This document shows positions 34,533 through 42,787 of a stretch of 58,487 nt of DNA, in pieces. Within the stretch, counting starts at the first letter, position 1, and the number at the start of each line of letters is the position of its first letter. Origin of the DNA: an uncultured Bacilli bacterium (GTDB lineage Bacteria > Bacillota_I > Bacilli_A > RF39 > UBA660). The position numbers were made by a program, and so were the translations under genes. Under the pieces are notes generated by a model, which was not told where the DNA came from, ran no database searches, and was given only the letters and a program-made list of their open reading frames with translations. The stretch spans positions 1-58,487 of the forward strand of contig CANPXE010000011.1 in NCBI GenBank assembly GCA_947585665.1. Reading direction: 5' to 3'.

Positions 34533-36223
34533 TAAATAATTTGTGGTGTTCCCACTTGTTGATCGTTAGGTGGATTTATAGAAGCATTTTGTTGCACAAT
34601 CGCTGCTTCTTCTGCTTTTTTTCTTCGCATTTGTTGGAGTTTTCCTTTGAATGTCATTATTGATTCTGGATATAATTCGATATACTCATCTTGGTCAATA
34701 GTTCCATCTGCTTTTAATTGATCTAATAAACCTATTGATAATGATTCAGTCCAAGTTCCACTTTGACCAACTTCAAGAGTAAGATCAAATTGAAAATCTT
34801 TATATTGATATCCATTCATTTGTTCAACATTCATTTGACCATCTTCCTCAAAAGCAAATTCTCTACCATCGTTATAATAATATTTAAAAAACTGTTCTTC
34901 GATTTTGCCAATCTTTTCATAAGTTCTATAAAACTTTTGTTGATATATCTCAATTGGTTTTTTACTTTGATTTTGCAAAGCAATTATTGCACTTGCTGCC
35001 ATATTTGCTCCTAAAACTTCACCTGTTACAACTTCTGTTGAACCTGTTGTTGTCCTAGTTAAATCCATTAATGAATTAGTTAATTGTAGAGCCTGCGGAT
35101 TAAAACTTGGTGTTTGCATATATTGAACACCCCAACCATTGGTCTTAGAATAATCTGTTAAAATCTCGCCTGGAGCATTAGTGATTTGTTGTCTCGCTAA
35201 AGCACCAACTTTCTGAATTATTTTAGGCCAAGCTGTTTGTTGAACTGAAAGCAACATCATTCCTAAATTGAAATTTATTGCTTTATTATTAGGAATTGCT
35301 TGAGCAACTTCACCAATACCATAAATAGAATTTTTTCTATTTTTATGAGAACCAAAAACAATTGGATATAATTGTTGATTAAAAAAAGATTCGTTTGTTT
35401 CTGCGTTATCAGGCTCAGCTGTGTCATCTGAATCTATATCTTCTTCTTCTAATTTTATTTTTGATGTTTGAGGCTCCCAGAAAGTTGCTTCTTGAATCAT
35501 TGCACTTTTAATTGATTTGGACCACATTACTTTTCCGTCTTTCCTAAAGTATTTAGTCAATACAGTACATACTTCATCATCTTTTGTAGCTTCGTCTTCA
35601 ATTTCGTGATCTGGTTTAATTTCATCATAATTGTTCATCTTATTTTTCTTTGCTAGTTTTTTGACTGATTCTAAAGATTCAATCGATGCAATGATGATAT
35701 ATTTCTGTTTTTGCTCATCTCTTTCTCTAGGATTTGATAATATAACGTTTTTAGGATGAATAATCTCCCCTCTCATTCCTCCTAAATATTTGGTTTCCAT
35801 ACCACCTGTTATATTTTTATCCCAAAAGAAATGATAAATATATGAACCTAATTGTGTAGCATAATCTTGTGCTTGATCATCCAAATCTTGAAGCTTCATC
35901 TCCTTATTTATATTTTCTGAAAATCTAGTAAACAAATTAGCACCTTGAGTGGCCATCTCAGCATATTGTCCAAAACTTTCTGATGGTCGATATACAATTT
36001 TTAATTTCCCAGACAAAATGTTGGATTTTTTATTATCAGCAATCATTGAGCATAAATTTATAACTGGTCTAGGTAAGTTTTTAGTTCTTTGTGTTGCTTT
36101 TGGCCAGTGACGACCTTCGTAGAAATTTTCTGCATCTGCCCACTCTTTTGTTAAACCAGATCTATTGAAATAATTTAATCCGTGTTGATATTGCTGCCAA
36201 ATTGTTCCAAAAGAATCACTCAT
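34532..36223 (-). CDS. Portal protein, P22-like
   Basis: Start placed at the third of three ATGs (MSDSFGTIWQQYQ), 8-9 nt after AAAGGAGG; upstream ATGs are in frame. The 563-residue protein contains DAENFYEGRHWP, RPVINLCSMIADNKKSNIL, YIYHFFWDKNITGG, WGVQYMQTPSFNPQAL and GANMAASAIIALQNQSKKPI, a pattern of P22-type portals. It forms the dodecameric DNA channel and lies between the terminase and scaffold genes. Confidence 0.9.
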   Translation of the reverse strand: MSDSFGTIWQQYQHGLNYFNRSGLTKEWADAENFYEGRHWPKATQRTKNLPRPVINLCSMIADNKKSNILSGKLKIVYRPSESFGQYAEMATQGANLFTRFSENINKEMKLQDLDDQAQDYATQLGSYIYHFFWDKNITGGMETKYLGGMRGEIIHPKNVILSNPRERDEQKQKYIIIASIESLESVKKLAKKNKMNNYDEIKPDHEIEDEATKDDEVCTVLTKYFRKDGKVMWSKSIKSAMIQEATFWEPQTSKIKLEEEDIDSDDTAEPDNAETNESFFNQQLYPIVFGSHKNRKNSIYGIGEVAQAIPNNKAINFNLGMMLLSVQQTAWPKIIQKVGALARQQITNAPGEILTDYSKTNGWGVQYMQTPSFNPQALQLTNSLMDLTRTTTGSTEVVTGEVLGANMAASAIIALQNQSKKPIEIYQQKFYRTYEKIGKIEEQFFKYYYNDGREFAFEEDGQMNVEQMNGYQYKDFQFDLTLEVGQSGTWTESLSIGLLDQLKADGTIDQDEYIELYPESIMTFKGKLQQMRRKKAEEAAIVQQNASINPPNDQQVGTPQII

Positions 36224-36428
36224 CATCATTTCCTCCTTTCTTACCATTTTGCCACTCGTCTATGATTTCATTAGTTAGACTAGATGTCCCGTTAGGATTT
36301 ACTGATAAATCTTTTTGCTCTTTTATATCTAATTTATCTTTTTTTAGAAATTTTAATATTTCATTTGCAGACTTACAAATAAAAAAAGGTGTTAAAACAC
36401 CTAAAAAGTAAGCAATAATTATAAACAT
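36216..36428 (-). CDS. Small single-TM phage protein
   Basis: A 70-residue protein: N-terminal membrane segment (FIIIAYFLGVLTPFFICKS), then a charged, Asn/Gly-rich tail. GGTGATAAA precedes ATG. Its stop overlaps the portal start by 8 nt, giving tight coupling, and it lies 4 nt after the terminase stop. Function unknown. Confidence 0.65.
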   Translation of the reverse strand: MFIIIAYFLGVLTPFFICKSANEILKFLKKDKLDIKEQKDLSVNPNGTSSLTNEIIDEWQNGKKGGNDDE

Positions 36429-36432
36429 TTTA

Positions 36433-38067
36433 TCACCACCCTAAATAATCATTAATATCTTCATTATCATAGTCATCTGATGTTTTTAATTCATCTGGCC
36501 AATCGATTGTATTTTCTTGATCAATTTTTTCTACTACATAACTTTGTTGATCACGACATTGATGAGCTATTCCAAGAGACATAACTCTATCATCGTGATA
36601 TCCGTTTTCTGCTTCTTTTTTTCCATTAGGTTTTTTAACAAACGTCAACATTTGTTTTAATGTGTTAATATCGTTTATTTTATGTATTTCTTCATCCACA
36701 AATTTAACTAAATAACCTAAAAGAACTGGTCTTGTTGATGTTGAAGTCCACCACCCCAATTTATCTTGTGTTTTTACAACAATACCTTCATCAATTTCAC
36801 GAATATATTGTTTAGGATATTTTAGACGATATAGTTCTTTTACTGGATAAGTAGAATAGTTAGCTTCAATTCCTATCAGAGCTTGATTATAATACATACC
36901 AAGACAATACATTTGATAAGTATATTCGATCTCATCTCTTAATATTTCTAATGTAGCTACTTGATTTGCGTTTGTATTATCTATAACATCACCACAATAT
37001 GAATCTGAACCTATTCCAGCTGTGTCTCCTCCAAGGACATAAGGATAACCTGCTTTAACATCTTCAAATATCTTAATACATCCTTTTTCATCATCTACCC
37101 ATTTAAAAGTTTTTATTTGCTCATCTAAATATTCATATTCAAAATATCCTACCCTTTTTGGATCTTTTACTCTAGGCAATACGTTTAAAATTTTTTGCTT
37201 TGGAAAAATACAAGATCCTGTTGATAAAAAAGCTTCTTCTGGACAAATTGGATATTCTTGATGAAATTGATCGATATCGTTACCACAATTGTTTTTTATC
37301 GTATATCTTCGCCAAGCAATTTGCTCATTTGATAAATTATAATTTTCTTTTAATATTTGTTCTTCTTCTGTTAATTCAAAACCATCATAGGGCATTTGAT
37401 AATTACTTATTTCATTCCATCCTAGAAAAACAGGTATAAAGTCATTTTCACCATTAATGGCTTGAGTCCATAACTCTTGAAAATGCTCAAAGCCATTTGG
37501 TGTAGATTCAATTACTACCATTGTTCCTGGAATATTCGGTACAGTTTGAAGTAGTCCGTTTAATATTGTTTTTTTATCATTTGGCCAAAAGGCATATTCA
37601 GAAATATGTAAATTATGAAATGTAGATGAGCGTCCTACACCTTCAGTTCCAGCGGTCATACATTTGATAGACGATTTTAATCCTGTCTTATTATCATTAT
37701 CAAATACTAATTCATTTCTTGAATTATATTCTGTTGAAGGCTTTAATTTATCTGGCATCATATCATACATTAATTTAGTCATATTGTATAAATTTCTAGT
37801 TGCTTCTCTATCGTGAGTAATTATACCTGTATTAATATTTTTTTTAGTTGTTGTGTTAACATAGTTTAAGGCTTCTATCTCGGTAGAAATACCCAATTGT
37901 CTACTTTTTAATATTATTAGTCTAATAGGTTTATTTTTTAATGATTCGGCTTTTATTATTTCATATAATTTTTGCTGTGCTTGATTAAATTTTAATTTTA
38001 TTAAAGTACCCTCTTTTGTCTTTATATAGATAAACTCTTCAATAAACTTTTTACGATTAATATTCAT
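36433..38067 (-). CDS. Terminase large subunit
   Basis: Start at ATG 38067 (MNINRKKF), overlapping the small-subunit stop by 11 nt. The 544-residue protein has Walker A LKSRQLGIST, Walker B-like LHISEYAFW, and a C-terminal nuclease domain with GGDTAGIGSDSYCGDVID, ALIGIEANYSTYPV and ENGYHDDRVMSLGIA, giving the three acidic residues of the RNase H-type nuclease. It pumps DNA into procapsids and cuts concatemers. Confidence 0.95.
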   Translation of the reverse strand: MNINRKKFIEEFIYIKTKEGTLIKLKFNQAQQKLYEIIKAESLKNKPIRLIILKSRQLGISTEIEALNYVNTTTKKNINTGIITHDREATRNLYNMTKLMYDMMPDKLKPSTEYNSRNELVFDNDNKTGLKSSIKCMTAGTEGVGRSSTFHNLHISEYAFWPNDKKTILNGLLQTVPNIPGTMVVIESTPNGFEHFQELWTQAINGENDFIPVFLGWNEISNYQMPYDGFELTEEEQILKENYNLSNEQIAWRRYTIKNNCGNDIDQFHQEYPICPEEAFLSTGSCIFPKQKILNVLPRVKDPKRVGYFEYEYLDEQIKTFKWVDDEKGCIKIFEDVKAGYPYVLGGDTAGIGSDSYCGDVIDNTNANQVATLEILRDEIEYTYQMYCLGMYYNQALIGIEANYSTYPVKELYRLKYPKQYIREIDEGIVVKTQDKLGWWTSTSTRPVLLGYLVKFVDEEIHKINDINTLKQMLTFVKKPNGKKEAENGYHDDRVMSLGIAHQCRDQQSYVVEKIDQENTIDWPDELKTSDDYDNEDINDYLGW

Positions 38068-38470
38068 CTTGATCAAGTACCTTTGATAGATATTCTTCAT
38101 AAGACATATCAACATTTATATTTTCATTTTTTATTTTTTGAGAAGCATCATAGTCAAAATTATTTTCCATAATGAATTTAGCACCTTGAAAAGTAGATTT
38201 ATCATATAACAATTGCTCGTTATATGCTTCTATTTCATCTCTAGCACGAACAATAATATTTTTATATTCTTCTGGTACAGATTCTTGTTTTTCATATCTT
38301 TTTAATGTGCTTCTATTCATTCCTAAATAAGCAGCTAAACCACATATCCCAGGTTTTAATTTATGTTTCCTACAATGACGGAAATAGTCAGTGACAGCTA
38401 ATTCTAATTCTTTAGCGCTTTGATATTTGAAAGGTGGACCTAGTTTTATAAATGGAACTTTTTTTGGCAT
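38057..38470 (-). CDS. Terminase small subunit
   Basis: A 137-residue protein with a helix-turn-helix (GICGLAAYLGMNRSTLKRYE) at about residues 42-61 for pac/cos recognition, followed by helices (RARDEIEAYNEQLLYD) for oligomerisation. It directly precedes the large subunit with an 11-nt overlap. Confidence 0.85.
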   Translation of the reverse strand: MPKKVPFIKLGPPFKYQSAKELELAVTDYFRHCRKHKLKPGICGLAAYLGMNRSTLKRYEKQESVPEEYKNIIVRARDEIEAYNEQLLYDKSTFQGAKFIMENNFDYDASQKIKNENINVDMSYEEYLSKVLDQDEY

Positions 38471-38585
38471 TATTTTTCAAATTCCTTTCGTGTGATTCAC
38501 ATTCTTTACTTCTTTTACATCCTCTACAACCGTGTCTCATAAAGTATGATAAATCACAAGCAAAACTTTTTTCATTTCTTTTCAT
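38412..38585 (-). CDS. Small Cys-rich phage protein
   Basis: A 57-residue product from ATG 38585 (AAAGGGATT site), overlapping the terminase small-subunit start by 59 nt. Four Cys and two His in CDLSYFMRHGCRGCKRSKEC suggest one zinc site. The extensive overlap lowers confidence; the site and Cys pattern argue that it is translated. Confidence 0.5.
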   Translation of the reverse strand: MKRNEKSFACDLSYFMRHGCRGCKRSKECESHERNLKNNAKKSSIYKTRSTFQISKR

Positions 38586-38586
38586 A

Positions 38587-38832
38587 CTAATCCCTTTGAA
38601 TAACAAAGTCTAAAGCTGTTGCTCCAACTATTTTTATATCATTGCATTTTTTATGAATTAAATTTTCATTATATGTATTTTTATAATAGTTTAATTTGTT
38701 ATCTAATGATTCATATTTGTTAATTATTAATTCTGTATCATCTTGACCTGGAATAGTTACTTCAACACAAATACAACATTTATTTTCCTTAGCTTCATTA
38801 AAAACTTTTTCTAAATCTTCTAAACTCTTCAT
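38587..38832 (-). CDS. Unknown small phage protein
   Basis: An 81-residue protein with VFNEAKENKCCICVEVTIPG, ELIINKYESLDNKLNYYKNT and KIVGATALDFV. I have seen this pattern in prophages of Bacillota, without known function. AGGAGG-like sequence (TTGGAGG) precedes ATG. It lies between the SpoVG and Cys-rich genes in the late operon. Confidence 0.65.
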   Translation of the reverse strand: MKSLEDLEKVFNEAKENKCCICVEVTIPGQDDTELIINKYESLDNKLNYYKNTYNENLIHKKCNDIKIVGATALDFVIQRD

Positions 38833-38859
38833 ATTTTTCCTCCAAATAAAAAAGAATGA

Positions 38860-39120
38860 TTACTCACTCTTTTCAAATTCATCAAATATAGCTTTTTCAA
38901 ATAGTGATCTGGTTTCTGGATTAATAGGATGACAAATATCTTTAAATGTATCTTCATTAGTCTTTCTACTTGGCATAGCAATAAACAAACCATTGTCTCC
39001 TTCAATAATTCTAATGTCGTGTACTGCAAAACTATCATCAATTAATACTGATGCAACTCCTACTAATCTACTATTTTCTTGCTTTTCAAATTTGTGAATT
39101 TTAACTGAACTAATTTTCAT
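38860..39120 (-). CDS. spoVG: SpoVG-family protein
   Basis: An 86-residue protein from ATG 39120 (AAGGAGAGCAAAA site): MKISSVKIHKFEKQE, LVGVASVLIDDSFAVHDIRI, NGLFIAMPSRK, DICHPINPETRSLFEKAI. This covers the complete SpoVG fold. Host SpoVG binds RNA/DNA and affects sporulation, septation and virulence genes in Bacillota; phage copies are frequent. It is the first gene behind a strong promoter and so may be made early in the late operon. In a prophage that splits a sporulation gene, an effect on sporulation is conceivable but unproven. Confidence 0.92.
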   Translation of the reverse strand: MKISSVKIHKFEKQENSRLVGVASVLIDDSFAVHDIRIIEGDNGLFIAMPSRKTNEDTFKDICHPINPETRSLFEKAIFDEFEKSE

Positions 39121-39157
39121 TTTTGCTCTCCTTATCTTAAATTTTTTCATCATACAC

Positions 39158-39186
39158 ATTATAATTGTTGAAAAACCATATGTAAA
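39158..39186 (-). promoter_or_regulatory. Promoter upstream of spoVG (late operon)
   Basis: -35 TTTACA (39181-39186), 17-bp spacer and -10 TATAAT (39158-39163) on the minus strand, directly downstream of the ArpU/RinA-like regulator gene. It is the likely start of the late operon; regulator control is inferred from order. Confidence 0.75.
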
Positions 39187-39218
39187 CACAACCAAAAACC
39201 AGCCATTTTCCAGTTTTG

Positions 39219-39761
39219 TCAATACCCTAATATTTCTGTTAAAGTATCATTTGGAAAAAGATACGTCTTTATTTCATATATTAATCTAGTCTTATTTGTT
39301 CTTATAGTTTCTGGTGAAGTTGCATCTTTATTCCTTTTTTTATCAAAATATTCAGCTATTTGCTCAAGGGTCTTTTTTTCAAAGTAGTATAACCTAATTA
39401 CATCATAATATTTATCAGTTTTTACTTTTTCTAGAACACGATCTATGTATCTTATCACAACTTTAGTTCTATAAATATGCTGCTTTAATGAATTAATATT
39501 ATCTTCAATAATCTCATCTTCTTCTTCTCTTTTTGTGCCCATATTTATTGATGTTATGCTTTTGGACTTAGATGGAATACCATAATTTTTTAAATCCTCA
39601 ATTTGCTCTTCACGATCTTTTATTGATTCTTTTAATTTAGGATATTCATAAAGTAATTTAATAGTATTATCAAAAGAATTTAAACTTCTTTTTATTATTC
39701 CTCTATTATCTAGCTCGTCCATAACTATTTTTATCACTTCTTTTTTATCTATTTCTTGCAT
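39219..39761 (-). CDS. ArpU/RinA-like late transcription regulator
   Basis: A 180-residue protein. The C-terminal region YYDVIRLYYFEKKTLEQIAE, a short loop, then ETIRTNKTRLIYEIKTYLFP resembles the sigma-70 region-4-like helix-turn-helix of phage late regulators. N-terminal and middle parts are helical. The gene is the last before the promoter of the late genes, the normal position of RinA/ArpU-type activators. Confidence 0.8.
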   Translation of the reverse strand: MQEIDKKEVIKIVMDELDNRGIIKRSLNSFDNTIKLLYEYPKLKESIKDREEQIEDLKNYGIPSKSKSITSINMGTKREEEDEIIEDNINSLKQHIYRTKVVIRYIDRVLEKVKTDKYYDVIRLYYFEKKTLEQIAEYFDKKRNKDATSPETIRTNKTRLIYEIKTYLFPNDTLTEILGY

Positions 39762-39769
39762 ATTGTTCC

Positions 39770-39943
39770 TTACTCCTTATAATTTATTCCTTTATCAATT
39801 ACCTTTTTTATTTCTACTTTATAACCTTTATAACACTCTTTGAATTTTTCAATTGCTTCTTCTTCTGAATCAGCTCTAATTAATTTCCTTGATGAAGTTT
39901 GTTCTAAATCTAAATATTTAAAATTAATTTGATATGTTCTCAT
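39770..39943 (-). CDS. Small unknown phage protein (57 aa)
   Basis: ATG 39943 follows AGGAGATAAA. The product begins MRTYQINFKYLDLEQTSSRK, continues LIRADSEEEAIEKFKECYKG and ends KVIDKGINYKE. The pattern (beta strand, then ADSEEEAIEKFKE helix, then strand) resembles small phage proteins of unknown role. It overlaps the next gene upstream by 4 nt and is tightly packed in the operon. Confidence 0.7.
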   Translation of the reverse strand: MRTYQINFKYLDLEQTSSRKLIRADSEEEAIEKFKECYKGYKVEIKKVIDKGINYKE

Positions 39944-40131
39944 TTTATCTCCTCCTTATTTTTGGATAATTCTTTAAATTTATCTAAATCGATATCATCT
40001 AAATAATCAAATAATCCTTGAAATTCATTTTTAAAATGATTATATAAAAGCGAATATAAATAATTATATTGTGTCTCAGTTTTGATAAGTTCTTCAAATC
40101 TTTCAACCGGTATAGTTATATTATTGTCCAT
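39940..40131 (-). CDS. Small unknown phage protein (63 aa)
   Basis: Starts MDNNITIPVERFEELIKTET, a small acidic, mostly helical protein. The opening (ITIPVERFEELIK) is typical of short phage early proteins. It overlaps the upstream gene by 16 nt and the downstream gene by 4 nt. Confidence 0.65.
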   Translation of the reverse strand: MDNNITIPVERFEELIKTETQYNYLYSLLYNHFKNEFQGLFDYLDDIDLDKFKELSKNKEEIK

Positions 40132-40424
40132 TTTATCTCCTCTACTTTCTCAACTAAATCAGCTTTTATTAAATCATATATGGTATTTAAAAATTCATAA
40201 AATTCAATACTGAATAAACTTGAATCAACACGTACACAATCAATTTCTCGAGCATTACCAATATCTAATCCGTTTATTTTATGTTCTGCTTTAATTGTTA
40301 TAAAGCCATGAGTTCCTTCTGTTCCAGAAAGACTCTTTATAAAACACGGACCATTTTGATATCCTTCTTCAAATCCAAACTTTTTTAATTCTTTTAAATC
40401 AACATTATCTTTTATTTTTAACAT
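40116..40424 (-). CDS. Unknown early phage protein (102 aa)
   Basis: A beta-rich product with DLKELKKFGFEEGYQNGPCF, THGFITIKAEHKINGLD and FYEFLNTIYDLIKADLVEKV. No recognised catalytic motif. It lies in an uninterrupted leftward run with small gaps, so is expressed with the replication module. Confidence 0.6.
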   Translation of the reverse strand: MLKIKDNVDLKELKKFGFEEGYQNGPCFIKSLSGTEGTHGFITIKAEHKINGLDIGNAREIDCVRVDSSLFSIEFYEFLNTIYDLIKADLVEKVEEIKWTII

Positions 40425-40426
40425 AT

Positions 40427-40690
40427 TTATTCCACTTCCTTACCTTGTAAAATTGATACAAGTTTTTCTTTTGCCTTAAAATAATCCTCACATTGTGCCT
40501 TATCTTTTGGGCAATATTCAGTATTTGTTTTACTGTTCATTAAATCGAAAAATTCTAAGCTATTCATATATTCTATTGCTTCAGCAATAACTTTATCTTT
40601 TTCTTCTAATTGGTGTTGTAAATCTTTATTTTCTTTCTTTAATTGAGCATTGTCTGTTTCTAAAATTGCAATATATTCTTCCCTATTCAT
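40427..40690 (-). CDS. Coiled-coil early phage protein (87 aa)
   Basis: N-terminal coiled coil (YIAILETDNAQLKKENKDLQ), then a short region with two Cys (YCPKDKAQCEDY) and a final helix. The start overlaps the end of the upstream gene by 8 nt. Function unknown. Confidence 0.65.
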   Translation of the reverse strand: MNREEYIAILETDNAQLKKENKDLQHQLEEKDKVIAEAIEYMNSLEFFDLMNSKTNTEYCPKDKAQCEDYFKAKEKLVSILQGKEVE

Positions 40691-40958
40691 CTAACCACCT
40701 CATTATTGCCCTTAATTCATCAGTACTTAATGTAGTAGGTAATTCTTCAGATTTGGTTATTAATGCATCCGTTTTATAAAATCTAACCATTATTTCATTG
40801 ATATTTGTTTTTTCAATTGTTTTAAAAAGTATATATTCAGTATTTATTCTATCTGGAAAAGTTAGACTTTTTAAATATACTTTGTCATGTTCGAAGTATG
40901 TATATCCTAAATCTTCCAATGTAATATTTTTAGTTTTTTCTTGTTCTTCTTTATTCAT
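40683..40958 (-). CDS. Unknown early phage protein (91 aa)
   Basis: Contains ITLEDLGYTYFEHDKVYLKS and ELRAIMRWLDE. The mixed alpha/beta pattern is typical of short phage proteins; there is no recognisable motif. It overlaps both neighbours (4 and 8 nt), indicating translational coupling. Confidence 0.6.
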   Translation of the reverse strand: MNKEEQEKTKNITLEDLGYTYFEHDKVYLKSLTFPDRINTEYILFKTIEKTNINEIMVRFYKTDALITKSEELPTTLSTDELRAIMRWLDE

Positions 40959-41278
40959 TTGACTTCTCCTATTTCATCTAATATTTTAAAAAATAAATCA
41001 TCATCGATATTTAATAGACCTCTTAAAGTCAAATAAGCACTTATGTTACTAGTTTCATAATTTAGAGCACTTGCTAAACTGTGATCTTTTGTAATACAAT
41101 TATTGTCATAAAATTCTTTTGTACTATGATAACCACTCATAAACACACATCTCATAAGTAAAGTATCTTTTGATGATTTATGTATTCTTTCTGTATATCC
41201 GTTAATAATTTCTCGGATATCTAAAATATCTTCTTGTGAAAGTTGAAATAAATCTTTCAATATATTTTCTTTATTCAT
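40955..41278 (-). CDS. Unknown early phage protein (107 aa)
   Basis: Start placed at ATG 41278 (AGAGGTGATAAAA site). The helical product MNKENILKDLFQLSQEDILD ends in LFFKILDEIGEVK. It contains one CVFMSGYHSTKEFYD segment. Function unknown; coupled to neighbours by overlaps of 4 and 8 nt. Confidence 0.6.
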   Translation of the reverse strand: MNKENILKDLFQLSQEDILDIREIINGYTERIHKSSKDTLLMRCVFMSGYHSTKEFYDNNCITKDHSLASALNYETSNISAYLTLRGLLNIDDDLFFKILDEIGEVK

Positions 41279-41789
41279 TTTTATCACCTCTCTTAGATCT
41301 TTTATTAATTATTTTTGCTATCAATATTCCTGTTTCTGTTAGTTCTTTTTTATTAAATAACAAATGCCTATTTTTAGCTGTTAGCTTATCAGATATTTCA
41401 ACTAGTATAAGATTATCTAAATTGAAGTTTCGTTTATTTGAATCGGCAAATATGACACAGCAATTGTTAGGAATTGAACCTTTATATTTTTTATAAAGAT
41501 ATCTATGTTTAAGTTCCCATTCATTTGGATCAGCTACTTTAATAAAAACATATCCATTATTGTTTATAAATTCGCTCCCAATTGGCTTATAGTTATGTGG
41601 TTTGTTATTTTGTTTAAATTTAGTATTTATATCACTTCTAAGTTTGTGACTTTTTTTATATTGTTTAATTTGATTTATAGTTAATTGTCTATTAAATCTT
41701 TGGTTAAAACATATTGTTAATTCTTCTGATGTTCTTCCTTTTACATTTTGTTGTAAAAAAGTTTTTTCTTCATTTGAAAATTTAATCAT
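41271..41789 (-). CDS. HNH-type homing endonuclease-like protein
   Basis: Start taken at MIKFSNEEKTFLQQN. An N-terminal helix-turn-helix-like part (ELTICFNQRFNRQLTINQIK) precedes the HNH_3 region: NNGYVFIKVADPNEWELKHRYLYKKYKGSIPNNCCVIFADSNK and NFNLDNLILVE (given in parts; contiguous). The usual His in IPxxHxV is a Cys here, so nuclease activity may be reduced. It is embedded in the early operon, overlapping both neighbours. Confidence 0.75.
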   Translation of the reverse strand: MIKFSNEEKTFLQQNVKGRTSEELTICFNQRFNRQLTINQIKQYKKSHKLRSDINTKFKQNNKPHNYKPIGSEFINNNGYVFIKVADPNEWELKHRYLYKKYKGSIPNNCCVIFADSNKRNFNLDNLILVEISDKLTAKNRHLLFNKKELTETGILIAKIINKRSKRGDKNE

Positions 41790-42130
41790 CTTTATTCTCA
41801 TTATTTAATAAAAACAATGGCTCTTCTACTTTATATTCTTTTGACGTCTTTATAGCTTTTAAATATGTATTAGCATTATTTACAATTTGTGAAGCTAATG
41901 ATGTTATAGCAAATGATTTGCTTATTTCTTTATTCAAATTCTCATCATCACAATTTGTTAATCTATCTAGTTGCTCAAATAAAACATCATTCAATTTATT
42001 TAGATTATTTTCTTTTGTTAACTTTTCTCCCCCCCCCACCAACAACATTAGTTGTTTCATTTTCTATTGAACTGTTTTTGTCACTAACTAAACTATTCAT
42101 TTTTTCTTTAAAAACATTTATATCATCCAT
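41782..42130 (-). CDS. Early phage gene split across frames by a 9-G tract (candidate phase-variable)
   Basis: Translation starts well at ATG 42130 (AGAGGTAATT site) and reads MDDINVFKEKMNSLVSDKNS...NVVGGGGRKVNKRK, stopping at 42005. The conserved part (KLNDVLFEQLDRLTNCDDEN, FAITSLASQIVNNANTYLKA) is in another frame from 42036 onward and has no good start of its own. A tract of 8 or 11 G at 42029-42037 would fuse both parts into one roughly 115-residue protein; the present 9 G breaks it. This is either phase variation or a sequencing or lineage indel. The conserved part resembles a common small phage protein of unknown role. Confidence 0.65.
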
Positions 42131-42132
42131 AA

Positions 42133-42354
42133 TTACCTCTTCTTTTTATCCTCTAAGTTTGAAACTCTTTCAGTTACTTTTTTTAATCTTTTATTAATAT
42201 CAAATATTTGCCTTTTCATTGAACTATATTGTTCAACACGATCTTCTAAAAGCTCAATATATTTATCTCTTATTGTTTCAAATTCATTTATTGCTGTATT
42301 TCTTTCTCTTTTGTATTTAGCTACATCAACTAAATCTTTAAATATATTTCTCAT
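42133..42354 (-). CDS. Coiled-coil early phage protein (73 aa)
   Basis: An almost entirely helical, charged protein (MRNIFKDLVDVAKYKRERNT, then RVEQYSSMKRQIFDINKRLK). The stop lies 2 nt upstream of the next ATG. Function unknown. Confidence 0.65.
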   Translation of the reverse strand: MRNIFKDLVDVAKYKRERNTAINEFETIRDKYIELLEDRVEQYSSMKRQIFDINKRLKKVTERVSNLEDKKKR

Positions 42355-42378
42355 ATTGTTCCTTTGTTCCTCCTAAAT

Positions 42379-42603
42379 TTATCTTATTGGCATTCTAAAC
42401 TCACTAATTTTAAAAAGTAATAAGTCGTTATTCTTTTCTTGATCATCTAATAATTTAATTTTTTGATCATCTAATAATTTAACAAGTGCATCATATAATT
42501 CAATTGCTTCATCAATAATACGAGTATCTTTTCTTTCAACAGTCATTATTAATTTTTGTAAATCCAAATCAAATTTTATTTCTTCTAATCTTTTTTTATT
42601 CAT
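42379..42603 (-). CDS. Small helical early phage protein (74 aa)
   Basis: MNKKRLEEIKFDLDLQKLIM..., with a duplicated KLLDDQ (KLLDDQKIKLLDDQEKN) in the middle. AAGGAA precedes ATG. The 184-bp gap upstream (42604-42787) shows no ORF; it holds T-rich runs and one TGTGGAAAA that resembles a DnaA-box half, too weak to call. Confidence 0.6.
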   Translation of the reverse strand: MNKKRLEEIKFDLDLQKLIMTVERKDTRIIDEAIELYDALVKLLDDQKIKLLDDQEKNNDLLLFKISEFRMPIR

Positions 42604-42787
42604 TTTCTAAATTCCTTCTTTCTTTTTTTTCAAATTTATGTTGCATAATGTTAGAAACATTACCTAATAATTATATTAACTACCCTGTGGAAAACTTTTT
42701 TTATGTTCTATATAGAAATTCTCAAGATTTTTATGTTCAAATAGTTTTTGTTTTTTTTCATATCTTTTTTTTAAGAAAAAAATGTTT

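Noticed and set aside
42604..42787. DnaA-box-like TGTGGAAAA as replication origin
   Set aside because: A single poor match without an iteron cluster; the repeat-rich segment in the initiator gene is a better candidate.
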